Virus record (IMG/VR): IMGVR_UViG_3300010885_038484
Location: 1-34,889 of that record
Reading direction: 5' to 3' (one strand)
DNA from: a virus
Length of the DNA stretch: 34,889 nucleotides
Shown one piece after another: positions 16,017-25,200 of the stretch. The translations under genes and the position numbers were made by a program. Under the pieces are notes generated by a model. The model made no database searches. It was given only the letters and a program-made list of their open reading frames with translations, and was not told where the DNA came from. Each line of letters opens with the position of its first letter. Position 1 is the first letter of the stretch.

Positions 16017-17183
16017 ATGAGACCAAAAGCATTTTTTGTGAATGGCGGAGCGGGGCGTGTAGTTTGCTCTATTCCAGCATTTGAAAAATATCAAGAAGAA
16101 AATCCTGATGAAGATTTCCTGATTGTCTGTGAAGGCGGAACAGATTTCTTTAAAGGTCATGCAACACTTTATCCAAGAGTTTACGATCATTGGCATAAAA
16201 ATCTCTTCAGGGATAAACTGAAGGATATGGATATTGTAACGACAGAACCATATAGAATCTGGGAATACTATAATCAAAAGTGTAATCTGTCCCAGGCTTT
16301 TGATATTCAAATCAACGGTAAAGGTATTAGAGAACTTCCAAAACCAACCATTAAACTTTCCAGACAAGAATATATTAGTGGTAAGTTTGTCTTAGAAGAT
16401 GTAAGACAAAAAACGAAAAAAGATAAGATAGTTATTTTTCAACCATTTGGTCGTGGAACTCAAGTGATGGGTAATTTTATCACTGATTCCAGTGGTAGAA
16501 GTTTTGAAATGGCGAATGTAGTTGGACTTGTTAAAAAATTGCAGAGAAAGTATGCTGTGATTTATATGGGAGAAATTGAAATTGATTTCCAAAAAGAAGG
16601 ATGCAAAGATCCTGTTGCTACTCCAAGAGGCATTGATTTGAGAGCATGGGCTGGTATTATTGGTGAGTCTGATCTTTTCCTTGGATGTGATTCTGTAGGA
16701 CAACATCTTGCATATTCCCTGGATATTCCTTCGGTAGTCGTAGTGGGTGCTACATGTAAAGAAAATATTTCTTATCCAAATTGTGATAAGTTTGAAGTTC
16801 TTGATATGGGTGAGGGTCTGAGAATCTATGATCCTATTCGCATTACAATGGATGAGGTAACTCAACGTGTTAATGATGGAATCATGGCAATGAATGATAA
16901 GATTGAAGATGTTATCATTCAATCTATCGACAAATTGATGAACAAATATTATGTCAAGAAGAATGAAAATATTGTTCTTCCAACGATGGATCAACAGCAA
17001 CAATCTTGCGGTATGCCTCCAGCAGCGCCAGTTGGTAGTTTGACCGGAGCACCAGCACCAGAAGTTGTACTTTCTTCAAATAAGCAAAGAAAGAGTGCTA
17101 TTGACGAATTGATGTCCGAGGCAGTAAAATCTTCTAATGGTACTAAAAAGTCAACAGGATTTCTTGATACGATTCAAAAATAA
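16017..17183 (+). CDS. GT9/heptosyltransferase-like glycosyltransferase
   Basis: The product is 388 aa. The N-terminus FFVNGGAGRVVCSIPAFEKY matches the 'G.iGD.v...P....' opening of family 9 (GT-B) glycosyltransferases such as the LPS heptosyltransferases. The second Rossmann half has IVIFQPFGRG near residue 142 and DLFLGCDSVGQHLAYSLDIP near 219-238, the counterpart of the 'd.vig.DSg..HlA.alg.p.v.lfG.t' nucleotide-sugar site. Residues after about 325 form an added low-complexity tail (Gln run, Pro/Ala-rich, then Ser/Lys-rich) that is not part of the fold. It is the first gene of a cassette with heptose-nucleotide genes, so ADP- or NDP-heptose is the likely donor. The acceptor is unknown: virion protein or host envelope glycan. 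Confidence 0.8.
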   Translation: MRPKAFFVNGGAGRVVCSIPAFEKYQEENPDEDFLIVCEGGTDFFKGHATLYPRVYDHWHKNLFRDKLKDMDIVTTEPYRIWEYYNQKCNLSQAFDIQINGKGIRELPKPTIKLSRQEYISGKFVLEDVRQKTKKDKIVIFQPFGRGTQVMGNFITDSSGRSFEMANVVGLVKKLQRKYAVIYMGEIEIDFQKEGCKDPVATPRGIDLRAWAGIIGESDLFLGCDSVGQHLAYSLDIPSVVVVGATCKENISYPNCDKFEVLDMGEGLRIYDPIRITMDEVTQRVNDGIMAMNDKIEDVIIQSIDKLMNKYYVKKNENIVLPTMDQQQQSCGMPPAAPVGSLTGAPAPEVVLSSNKQRKSAIDELMSEAVKSSNGTKKSTGFLDTIQK

Positions 17184-17199
17184 TTAAAGGTAATTTTAT

Positions 17200-18885
17200 A
17201 TGACGATTATTGCATCAATTGCCCGTGGTCACAACGGGAGCACAACTTTAATGAAGGATGGTGAGATCATCTTTTATCTTGAGGAAGAACGCCTTTCTAA
17301 GATGAAGTATGATGGGTCACCTCTTCTTGGTCTGGCAAAAGTATTTGACTATGTAGATCATATCGATCACCTTGTAGTTTGCCATACTCATCGTCATGGT
17401 CCTCAATTAGATTGGACTGGTGAAGATCTATATCATGGTTGGGTGAGGAAACTTGCTAAGAAAAAGTTTGATTTTAAAGTTCATTTTATTGATCTAATTC
17501 ACCATGAAATGCACTCTGCATGTGGTTTTTATAACTCAGGTTTTGAAACTGCCGCATGTGTAATTGCAGATGGTGCAGGTAGTTTCCTTCAGTATGAAAA
17601 TATTGATGAGGTTCTGTTTGAATTTGAAACTATCTTCAAGGCTTCTTATCCCAAAACTTTTGATGTAGTTTATAAGCATATTGGTACTAAAGCAGCAATT
17701 GGTTGCAACCAACTTGATGCTGGAGTATTTGTTACTGAGTATCCTGGTCATACAAAAATGTATGAGGCAGTAACAGAGTATTGTGGTTTCCCTGCGATTG
17801 AGGCAGGTAAACTGATGGGTCTTGCTCCTTATGGTAAACCAAATGAAGACCTTCCTAAGTTCTTCAGTAATGGTTGGGGAAATCGTGAGTTGATTATTCC
17901 CACATATCCAAATGCTGCTAAGATTAATGTTGGCAGATATCCTATTCTTATTAAGGATGTTGAGAATCATCAAGAAGGTCAGTATACTGATATTCAAAAG
18001 GATATGGCATATGCGATTCAGGAAGCAACTGAGAATCGTATGATCGAACTGATCCGCAAGGCTCATGAAGAAACTGGTGAAACAAACATCGTTATTTGTG
18101 GTGGTTATGGACTGAACTGTGTTGCAAACTATAAGTATCTTCAGGCATTCCCCGATCTGAATATCTATTGTGAACCAATTTCTCATGATGGCGGCACTTC
18201 AATCGGGGGTGCTAACTACATCTGGCACGATGTTTCTGCTAAGAAAGAGGTTAAGAAGCAAGCATCTGTTTACTACGGTCCTCAGTACGATCCTACTACA
18301 TACGAAGATGCTCTTAATGGACTTGAAGTAACTGATACTTCTTATGATGAAGTTGCAAAACTGATTCGTGAAGGCAATATTGTTACCATATATCAGGGTC
18401 GCTCAGAAGGTGGTCCTCGTGCTCTGGGTAATCGTTCTATTCTCTTTGATCCTACCATTAAGGATGGCAAGGACATTGTGAATGCGGTCAAGCATCGTGA
18501 ATGGTTCCGTCCTTTTGCTTGTTCTATTAAGCAAGATAAAGTTAATGATTGGTTTGATCTGGCTGGTCGTGATGAAACTCCTCACATGATGTATGCTGTC
18601 AAGTGTCATTCTGGAGTTGAAGAAAAGATTCCTTCAGTGATTCACGTTGATGGAACCTGCCGCATTCAGACAGTAACTACAGAACAGAACGAGCACTACT
18701 ATAATCTGATTGATGCCTTTGAGGAACTGAGTGAAGTTCCCATTCTGTTTAATACAAGCTTCAATCTTGGTGGAGATCCTCTGGTTGAAACTGTTGAAGA
18801 TGGTGTTAATACCTTGAAGAGGTGTGATATTGAGTATATGTATCTTCCTGAAATTCAGAAACTTGTTTATATTCCTAACGAATGA
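17200..18885 (+). CDS. NodU/CmcH-family O-carbamoyltransferase
   Basis: The product is 561 aa, the normal length for this family, which transfers a carbamoyl group from carbamoyl phosphate, through carbamoyl-adenylate, to a sugar or antibiotic hydroxyl. The N-terminal ASKHA-like domain starts IIASIARGHNGSTTLMKDG and has a HHEMH metal-site motif at residues 101-105 and DGAGS near 124. The C-terminal YrdC-like domain has EGGPRALGNRSILFDP near 403 and HREWFRPFA. The two-domain order and motifs are as in TobZ and NodU. It overlaps the next gene by four bases (ATGA), so translation is coupled. In Pseudomonas aeruginosa the LPS-core heptose carries a carbamoyl group, so with heptose genes adjacent, heptose is an attractive acceptor here, but this is inference. 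Confidence 0.93.
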   Translation: MTIIASIARGHNGSTTLMKDGEIIFYLEEERLSKMKYDGSPLLGLAKVFDYVDHIDHLVVCHTHRHGPQLDWTGEDLYHGWVRKLAKKKFDFKVHFIDLIHHEMHSACGFYNSGFETAACVIADGAGSFLQYENIDEVLFEFETIFKASYPKTFDVVYKHIGTKAAIGCNQLDAGVFVTEYPGHTKMYEAVTEYCGFPAIEAGKLMGLAPYGKPNEDLPKFFSNGWGNRELIIPTYPNAAKINVGRYPILIKDVENHQEGQYTDIQKDMAYAIQEATENRMIELIRKAHEETGETNIVICGGYGLNCVANYKYLQAFPDLNIYCEPISHDGGTSIGGANYIWHDVSAKKEVKKQASVYYGPQYDPTTYEDALNGLEVTDTSYDEVAKLIREGNIVTIYQGRSEGGPRALGNRSILFDPTIKDGKDIVNAVKHREWFRPFACSIKQDKVNDWFDLAGRDETPHMMYAVKCHSGVEEKIPSVIHVDGTCRIQTVTTEQNEHYYNLIDAFEELSEVPILFNTSFNLGGDPLVETVEDGVNTLKRCDIEYMYLPEIQKLVYIPNE

Positions 18886-19283
18886 AAAAAGTTTTTGTAA
18901 ATGGCACTTTTGATTTACTTCATTCGGGTCATATACATCTCCTAAACTATGCAAAAAGTTTAGGAGACTTTTTGTATGTGGCAATTGATACTGATGAAAG
19001 GGTCAGAGAAAAGAAGGGTTCATCAAGACCAGTTTATAGTTTAGAAGAAAGAATCTTTCATTTACAAAATCTTAAACCCGTAGATGTGGTTCTTTCTTTT
19101 GGAACTGACGAACAGTTAGAAGATCTTGTAAAAATTACAAAACCTGATATAATGGTTGTAGGATCTGATTGGAAAGGGAAACCTATTATTGGTTCCCAGT
19201 ACGCTAAAAAATTTGTATTTTTTGATCGAATAGAAGAATATGCCTCAACAAAAACAATACAAAGTATTATTGATCGGAGATAG
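18882..19283 (+). CDS. rfaE2: Heptose-1-phosphate nucleotidyltransferase (RfaE2/HldE C-terminal domain type)
   Basis: The product is 133 aa, a single nucleotidyltransferase domain. The active-site motif GTFDLLHSGH is at residues 8-17 and the C-terminal STKTIQSII matches the ST-T-x-I-I signature. GSSRPVYSLEERI and MVVGSDWKGKPIIGS align by eye with the C-terminal domain of E. coli HldE, which couples D-glycero-beta-D-manno-heptose 1-phosphate with ATP to give ADP-heptose. Glycerol-3-phosphate cytidylyltransferases share the first motif, but the kinase next door favours heptose. It overlaps the carbamoyltransferase by 4 bp and the kinase by 44 bp, so translation is probably coupled. The two HldE activities are thus split into separate overlapping genes with the transferase first, the reverse of the domain order in E. 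coli HldE. Confidence 0.85.
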   Translation: MKKVFVNGTFDLLHSGHIHLLNYAKSLGDFLYVAIDTDERVREKKGSSRPVYSLEERIFHLQNLKPVDVVLSFGTDEQLEDLVKITKPDIMVVGSDWKGKPIIGSQYAKKFVFFDRIEEYASTKTIQSIIDRR

Positions 19284-20001
19284 TTGTGAGGACGAATACA
19301 TCTATGGAAAGTGTGAGCGTCTAAGTCCTGAAGCTCCAGTACCTGTAATGAAGTTTTCAAAGACAGAAGTGAAGGCAGGTATGGCAGGTAATGTATGCCT
19401 CAATCTTCAGGCATTTGATATGCATATTACTTTTCTTACAAATTCTGAGAAGATTGTAAAGACACGGATGATTGATGAAAAATCTAATCAACAACTTCTT
19501 CGTGTGGATGTTGAAGATACTGTGAAACCTCTTCACCTACCAGTGTCAACAGATAGCTTTGATGCTGTTGTTATTTCTGATTATAACAAAGGATATGTGA
19601 CGGATAAAAAGTTGTTTGAAATTGTGAGTGAATGCAAAGTTCCTATTTTTATTGATAGTAAAAAGCAATATCTACCAAACAAGAAAAATTGCTTTGTAAA
19701 AATTAATGATATTGAATATTCTAAATTGAGTCAAGATTGTCAAATAGATAATCTAATAGTAACCAAGGGTGGTGAGGGATGCCTATATAATAACACTTTG
19801 TATCCTGCAGAAAAAGTAAAGGTATATGATGTAGCAGGTGCTGGTGATACCTTCCTTGCTGCTTTAGTTTATGGGTATCTTCATTATGATAACATTGAAA
19901 AATCAATTATACTTGCAAACAAGGCAGCCGCAACCGCAGTTCAAAATCAGGGAACTTATGTATTAACGGAGGATGATGTGAATGGATTCTTGCAAGATTA
20001 A
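19240..20001 (+). CDS. rfaE1: Heptose-7-phosphate kinase (RfaE1/HldE N-terminal domain type, compact)
   Basis: The product is a 253-aa PfkB/ribokinase-fold protein. Near residue 10 is LLIGDSCEDEYIYG followed by ERLSPEAPVPV, the hallmark of the HldE kinase domain; NQQLLRVDVED matches its substrate-lid region; GAGDTF at 200-205 gives the catalytic base D203. The enzyme would phosphorylate heptose 7-phosphate at C1. It is about 60 residues shorter than the usual 315-aa kinase domain, with a deletion after AFDMHITFL where the lid and part of the first subdomain normally lie. Whether it is still active is uncertain, but all core motifs remain. It starts inside the nucleotidyltransferase gene (44-bp overlap) and overlaps the cupin gene by 20 bp. 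Confidence 0.83.
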   Translation: MPQQKQYKVLLIGDSCEDEYIYGKCERLSPEAPVPVMKFSKTEVKAGMAGNVCLNLQAFDMHITFLTNSEKIVKTRMIDEKSNQQLLRVDVEDTVKPLHLPVSTDSFDAVVISDYNKGYVTDKKLFEIVSECKVPIFIDSKKQYLPNKKNCFVKINDIEYSKLSQDCQIDNLIVTKGGEGCLYNNTLYPAEKVKVYDVAGAGDTFLAALVYGYLHYDNIEKSIILANKAAATAVQNQGTYVLTEDDVNGFLQD

Positions 20002-20344
20002 GATGGTCCCCAAGGGATGGGGATTTGAGAAATGGATTGTAAATAATGAAGAGTATTGTGGAAAACTTCTTTACTTTGTGAAGGGCGGTAAATGCTCTTT
20101 CCATTATCACATTTTAAAGGATGAAACTTTCTATATTCAAAGTGGAAAGATTCTTCTTAAGTATAGTACTTCTGATAGTATTGAAGAATCTCAAGAAATA
20201 ATCCTCTCCCAAGGTGATAGGTTTCACGTTGAGAGAGGATTGAGACATCAAATGATTGCTCTGGAAGATACTGAGATGTTTGAGTTCTCAACAAAGCATT
20301 ATGATAGTGATAGTATTAGGGTTATTCCTGGAGATACTGTTTGA
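19982..20344 (+). CDS. Cupin-fold protein, possible sugar-phosphate isomerase
   Basis: The product is 120 aa, a single cupin barrel. The first cupin motif is complete (G36, H41, H43, E48, G55, in GGKCSFHYHILKDETFYIQS), and the second has GDRFHVERGLRHQM (H89), so a His/His/Glu/His metal site is preserved. An N-terminal KGWGFEKWIVN resembles the type-II mannose-6-phosphate isomerase cupins. It ends the + strand sugar operon, with its 3' end overlapping the convergent epimerase gene by 23 bp. A classical GmhA sedoheptulose-7-phosphate isomerase is absent from the cassette, so this cupin could supply an isomerase or epimerase step, but substrate assignment is speculative. Confidence 0.8.
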   Translation: MDSCKIKMVPKGWGFEKWIVNNEEYCGKLLYFVKGGKCSFHYHILKDETFYIQSGKILLKYSTSDSIEESQEIILSQGDRFHVERGLRHQMIALEDTEMFEFSTKHYDSDSIRVIPGDTV

Positions 20345-21110
20345 CAGTTTTAAATTTGTAATCACCCAACCAATTCATATCAGCACAAGTATATGATTGG
20401 TATTTGCCAATTAAATGATCTGGAAAGGGAATGGTATTGATTTTACCATTCTCTTTTTTTGTAACCAATTCTGCTACCTCTTGAAATGATATTGGATTTG
20501 CTGTGCCAATATCATAGATACCACTTGGAGCATCGTTATTTAAAACAATATCCACTACGTCATCAACGCAAACAAAGTCACGAAGAAACTTATCAGATCC
20601 ATCAAAAAGATTCAGTTCTCCAGTTTCCCTGATTTGTTTTGTAAACTTACTAATAGGACTGGCCTGATCGCCTTTATGATCTTCTCCATTACCATAGACA
20701 TTAAAGTACCTGAATCCTTGAATCAAAGGAAACTTATTAATGTTATCTAATACACAATAATCTACTTGCAGTTTTGAAATTGCATACTGATTCAAGGGAT
20801 TAATTTGCCCTTGAGTATTTCCATATACTGAAGCAGATGATGCATACTTAAATGGAATTTGATATTCCATTGCATACTCTAAAAGAAACAATGTGAATGC
20901 AACATTGTTGTGGTATATGGTGCGAATATTTTTTTCGGTTGTAGATGAGATGGCACCTTGATGAAGAATGAGTTCTACTTTATCCCACTCATCAAAGTCT
21001 CTAAGAAACCTGAAGGCATCATCTTTTTCAATTAAAATCACATCTTTATCTTCCAATTTCTTTAAAAAATTTTGTCCGATAAATCCAGCGTGTCCTGTTA
21101 ATACAATCAT
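20322..21110 (-). CDS. hldD: ADP-heptose 6-epimerase-like NAD(P)-dependent epimerase (HldD type)
   Basis: The product is a 262-aa extended short-chain dehydrogenase/reductase. Its Rossmann motif TGHAGFIG lies at residues 5-12. GAISSTTE near 52-59 is the characteristic HldD signature, SSASVYG supplies the catalytic Ser, Y109xxxK113 is the catalytic pair, and FRYFNVYG...EDHKGDQAS and FLRDFVCVDDV are HldD-type. It would convert the D-glycero to the L-glycero form of ADP-heptose. At 262 aa it is somewhat shorter than the 310-aa E. coli enzyme. It runs opposite to its partner genes, overlaps the cupin 3' end by 23 bp, and starts 39 bp from the divergent 360-aa virion gene. No good ribosome site precedes ATG 21110. 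Confidence 0.88.
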   Translation of the reverse strand: MIVLTGHAGFIGQNFLKKLEDKDVILIEKDDAFRFLRDFDEWDKVELILHQGAISSTTEKNIRTIYHNNVAFTLFLLEYAMEYQIPFKYASSASVYGNTQGQINPLNQYAISKLQVDYCVLDNINKFPLIQGFRYFNVYGNGEDHKGDQASPISKFTKQIRETGELNLFDGSDKFLRDFVCVDDVVDIVLNNDAPSGIYDIGTANPISFQEVAELVTKKENGKINTIPFPDHLIGKYQSYTCADMNWLGDYKFKTVKQYLQE

Positions 21111-21117
21111 AGGGAAT

Positions 21118-21138
21118 GATAAATAGTTAAAATTTATA
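21118..21138. promoter_or_regulatory. Divergent late-promoter pair between hldD and the 360-aa virion gene
   Basis: The 39-bp intergenic region has GATAAATA on the + strand (21118-21125), 24 bp before ATG 21150. On the minus strand it has TATAAATT (complement of 21131-21138), about 20 bp before the hldD start. Each is one base from the late consensus. Confidence 0.4.
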
Positions 21139-21149
21139 ATTATAGGTTC

Positions 21150-22232
21150 ATGGCATTTGGCCTGCTCGCTTCAACTATACCGATTATAAACAAGGATACA
21201 TCACTGTATACTTCTTCGGTCGGTAATTTGGTTGGAGGTAAAATTTCCATATCCCATAAAAATTATAATCCTGTCAAGGTTCGTGTTGCGATCTCCACGA
21301 ATGGTGTAGATCAGGACTACTTACATTATAACAGGATTATCAATTATGGGGAAACTTTTGAAACTGACACTATTTATTTTGGCAACGGACAAAGAATTCT
21401 TGTCAGATCAACTGATCCTGATACCAACTTTGTTTTGTATGGAGAGACTTCAACTGATTCTACAAACTCTGGATTTTTATCTTCGGTTCAAACTGCAGGT
21501 AAAACTGAGTTAGTATTATATACTGCTCCTGTTGGATATAATGTTACTGCTACAGTTGTTGCATGTAATCTTAATTCTGTTCCTGCTGTAGCAAGACTTG
21601 GAATTACAACAAATTCTTTGGTTGGATTTACTACATCTCAGTTTCTTGAGTATGATGCTTCCATAGAACCAGGGCAAACTTATGTCAGAAAGGATCTTAA
21701 ATTATCGCCAGGTCAGACATTAGTTTGTTCCTCAAGCGATTATTCTTATGTGAACTACGTTGTTTATGGCATCAAATCGCCAACGATTGCTCCAGTAGTT
21801 GATGCAACTTTTGCAACATTAACTGCCAATAAATTGGTAATTCAGAATGGTGGTGTTGTTACTGGGGTTTTGACAGCAACATCATTTGATGGTGCTGTAG
21901 ACGCTGCAAATCTAAGTGGACAGATTTCTACATCTGTAACTGGAGCAAACATTGTAATCCAAAGCAAATACCTTTCAGTTGGCACTGCAACAACAGTAAA
22001 CTTTAATAGTAATATTTCTGCTGCAAATATTAATGGATCAGCAGTAGTTGATCTTGACCCCAATATTAGCATTACTTCCGCATCTATTTCTGGACCTTTA
22101 AGTGTTGGGTCCACTATTGATGCTCTAAATAATAAAGTTGTTAACGTAGGAACTGCAACATCAAATTATGATGCTGCAAACAAAAAGTATGTAGACTCTA
22201 GAGCGTCTGCATTTGCTATTGCACTATCTTAA
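21150..22232 (+). CDS. Virion structural protein, 360 aa, two beta-sandwich modules plus fibre-end domain
   Basis: The product is 360 aa. Residues about 15-95 and 110-210 are two copies of the beta module seen alone in the 105-aa protein at 11144 (LHYNRIINYGETFETDTIY and FLEYDASIEPGQTYVRKDL are equivalent strands). Residues 225-300 hold a Gly/Ala/Ser-rich linker with VLTATSFDGAVDAANLSG, typical of phage fibre shafts. The C-terminus has VNVGTATSNYDAANKKYVDS, the common 'a..DAanKkYVD' module at the end of phage fibres. It resumes the structural region interrupted by the sugar cassette. A tail-fibre or whisker role is inferred. Confidence 0.85.
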   Translation: MAFGLLASTIPIINKDTSLYTSSVGNLVGGKISISHKNYNPVKVRVAISTNGVDQDYLHYNRIINYGETFETDTIYFGNGQRILVRSTDPDTNFVLYGETSTDSTNSGFLSSVQTAGKTELVLYTAPVGYNVTATVVACNLNSVPAVARLGITTNSLVGFTTSQFLEYDASIEPGQTYVRKDLKLSPGQTLVCSSSDYSYVNYVVYGIKSPTIAPVVDATFATLTANKLVIQNGGVVTGVLTATSFDGAVDAANLSGQISTSVTGANIVIQSKYLSVGTATTVNFNSNISAANINGSAVVDLDPNISITSASISGPLSVGSTIDALNNKVVNVGTATSNYDAANKKYVDSRASAFAIALS

Positions 22233-22257
22233 TAGAATCATTAGGAGATAAATTTAA

Positions 22258-25200
22258 ATGGCTAAAAGACAGATTAGGGATTATGTTTTTACTCCTGGTG
22301 TATCTGGAGTTGGTAATATTAAAATACTGGATAAAATTCAGTTGAATCAGATTCTTCTGATTACAAATACAACTTCTAATGATATTCTATATAATTTTTC
22401 TGATCCTACAAATAAGGTTTCAGTGTCCTTTACTGATTCTTATGATGCTGCGTTTCCGTATGCATCATCAGCATCAAATGGCGTTACAACTATTATATTT
22501 TTATTTGACACTCGTAGTTACAGTTCCACAGATTCTATATCAATCTTTGTTGAATCTTTAGAACAAAGAATGAGACCTTATGATTTCGGTACTGATGCTA
22601 TCGAAAGAATGAGGGTTGCAACTCCGCAATCCATGATTGATGCTGACTTTGAGTATGGTTTGCAACCAACGAAATGGCAAACTATAGATTTATTGCGTAA
22701 TTATCCAAGCATATATGAAATTGCTGGATCTGATATCTCACTCTCTTCAGTTGTAACTGATGCAAGTTTTTCTACAGGGGGAATTGGATATTCTCTCATT
22801 AGTGTTACTTCAATTGAGACTCATGGATTAAGTGTAGGATCTCCTTTTCGTATTACTGGATTGAATCCTGCAACTACTGGAGCTCCCAGAGCAGAAGGTT
22901 CATTTATTGTTGAAAGTATTATAAGCTCAAATACTTTTACATATTTTGCTAAGGGTAAGGTAGGTCTAAACCAGGGAGATTCCTTATTATCAACATATAC
23001 TCAATTCAGAAAAGCAGGATTCTATACATCTGCAAGTATTGGAAACCCAACATATAGTGTGCTTTCAAATATAAGTAGCGGAACTTTCAATACAAAATTT
23101 ACTACAGCAACCGCATCACCAAGAATTGCTTATAGTGGAGTAATTCCTGTAGGAGTAGGATTTGCAGTAACTATTTCCAATGTTCCTACAGGCACTCAGA
23201 TCACTGGTATTTCATCAACATCTGCAACAACTACTTTTGCTGATGATGTAGCACCTCCAACAAATACAATTAAAGTTACCAGCACGAATAATATTCAGGT
23301 TGGATCAGCAGTTGATGACGGCACAAATACTGCAACATTCGTTACAAATATTGATGGAAATATTCTAACGCTATCTCGTCCATACACAGTATCTGCTGTT
23401 GGTGCTGCATCTACACTTGGTATTGTCACAACAACAGGAAGTAATTTTGGTCTTGGATCTGGTGCAATATTTAATGTAAATCGCACAAACGGAAGATACA
23501 CTCCATCAATTGTAAATGCTGGAGTTGGGTATACTGTAAATGACAGAGTAATTGTACCTGGATCTTCTCTTGATGGAGCATCTCCAACCAATAATCTTGC
23601 AATTAAGATCCAAGGAGTTAGTCAAGTTGGAGGGATTACAACATTTACTACAGCAAAATATTTTGCTCCATATGGTGAAGCAGCAATATCTCAAAATCAA
23701 TATAAATTTAACACATCTTCTCTTCTTTTGAATACAACTTCTGGAGGAGCGGATTATATTAGATCTAATTCAAATCCAGACTTTTTAATTGGAACTAACG
23801 ATTTTACGGTAGAATTTTGGATATATCGTAACCGACTTGGTGTAACTGAAACGATTTTTGATATGAGGAATTTCCTCACTGAATATTCACCAGTATTAAA
23901 AATTACGTCAAACAATACTCTTGCATATTATTTGAATGGAGTAACTGTAATCAATAGTTCTAATACTGTTCTTACTGGTTCTTGGAATCATATTGCACTT
24001 TCCAGAACAAGTAATGTTACAAGATTGTATATTAACGGAACTCAAGAGAGTTCTAATCTGGCAGACTCTTCAAATTATCCTGAAAGAGGTATCACTATCG
24101 GTGCTTCATATACTGGAACTGAAGGATCTTATTGCTATATTGATGACTTTAGATTAACGATTGGATATTCAAGATATACTGGATCATCTTTCTCAATTCC
24201 AACATCACCATTTGTTACTGATGTATATACCAGAGCTCTTCTTCATTTTAATGGTAGGGGTGGAGACACTGATTTTGCAGATGAAACATATGGAACAGCA
24301 ATTTCAAATACCCAAACATTCTATAACACAACTGGAGTTACAACTGGTTCTGGATATGGGGCAGTATTTGATGTAATTAGAGTCGGTGGTGCTACAACAG
24401 TATATACTGTCAATTTTACCGGAGAAAATAATTCTACTGGACTTAATTATTCGGTTTCTGATATCATTTTAATTGATGGATCTTTGGTTGGTGGAAATTC
24501 AGTCACCAATGATTTAACAATTACGGTGGATAATATAGATATTGATGGTGCAATTGTTGGATTCACTCCAATCGGAATCTCTTCAAGTGGCAACTTAACA
24601 TACTCAAATAGATCTGTCGTTAGTTCTGGATCAAGTGCAACTGTTAATATTTCAAAGGCAACTGGATCTTATGCAGTATCCATTGCAAATTCTGGATCTG
24701 GATATTATCCTGGATATATCCTTAAAGTTCCTGGAACATCTCTTGGAGGAACTTCTCCAACAAACGATTTAAATGTCACTGTTGTATCTGTAAATTTAGA
24801 TTCCCCAGTTGTTGGTACAATTTCTTCCATATCCTATTCAGGAACGGCTACTCCAGGAACAGCAGTTACTTTCTTCCCTTCAATCAGTCTTTCTGAAATT
24901 TCCACTGGTGTCATTTCTGATAATACAACAGCACAATATAGTTCACTTGCAAGAATTCGAGTTCAATTCGATACTAATCATGGATTGGTTCCAGGATCTC
25001 CAGTTCTTTCATCAATTGTTTCTGCGGGAGTTGGGCATAGTTTAGCATCTGGACCTTTCATAATTGATTCTGTTCCGGCACTAAATCAAATTGTTTTCAC
25101 CGCAAAACGACCTGGAACTATTGTTTCTTCTGGACTTGCAGGAACTGTTTATCCAAGACCTGATTGTTATTACATCCATAGACCATTTGATGGTGGGGTT

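Noticed and set aside
16392-17003. 203-codon minus-strand frame over the GT9-like gene
   Set aside because: It has no start signal and lies inside a gene with recognisable glycosyltransferase motifs; the hydrophobic composition is the reverse of AT-rich coding.
17536-18186. 216-codon minus-strand frame over the carbamoyltransferase
   Set aside because: It overlaps a well-supported family protein with intact motifs, has no start signal or recognised domain, and looks like a codon-bias shadow.
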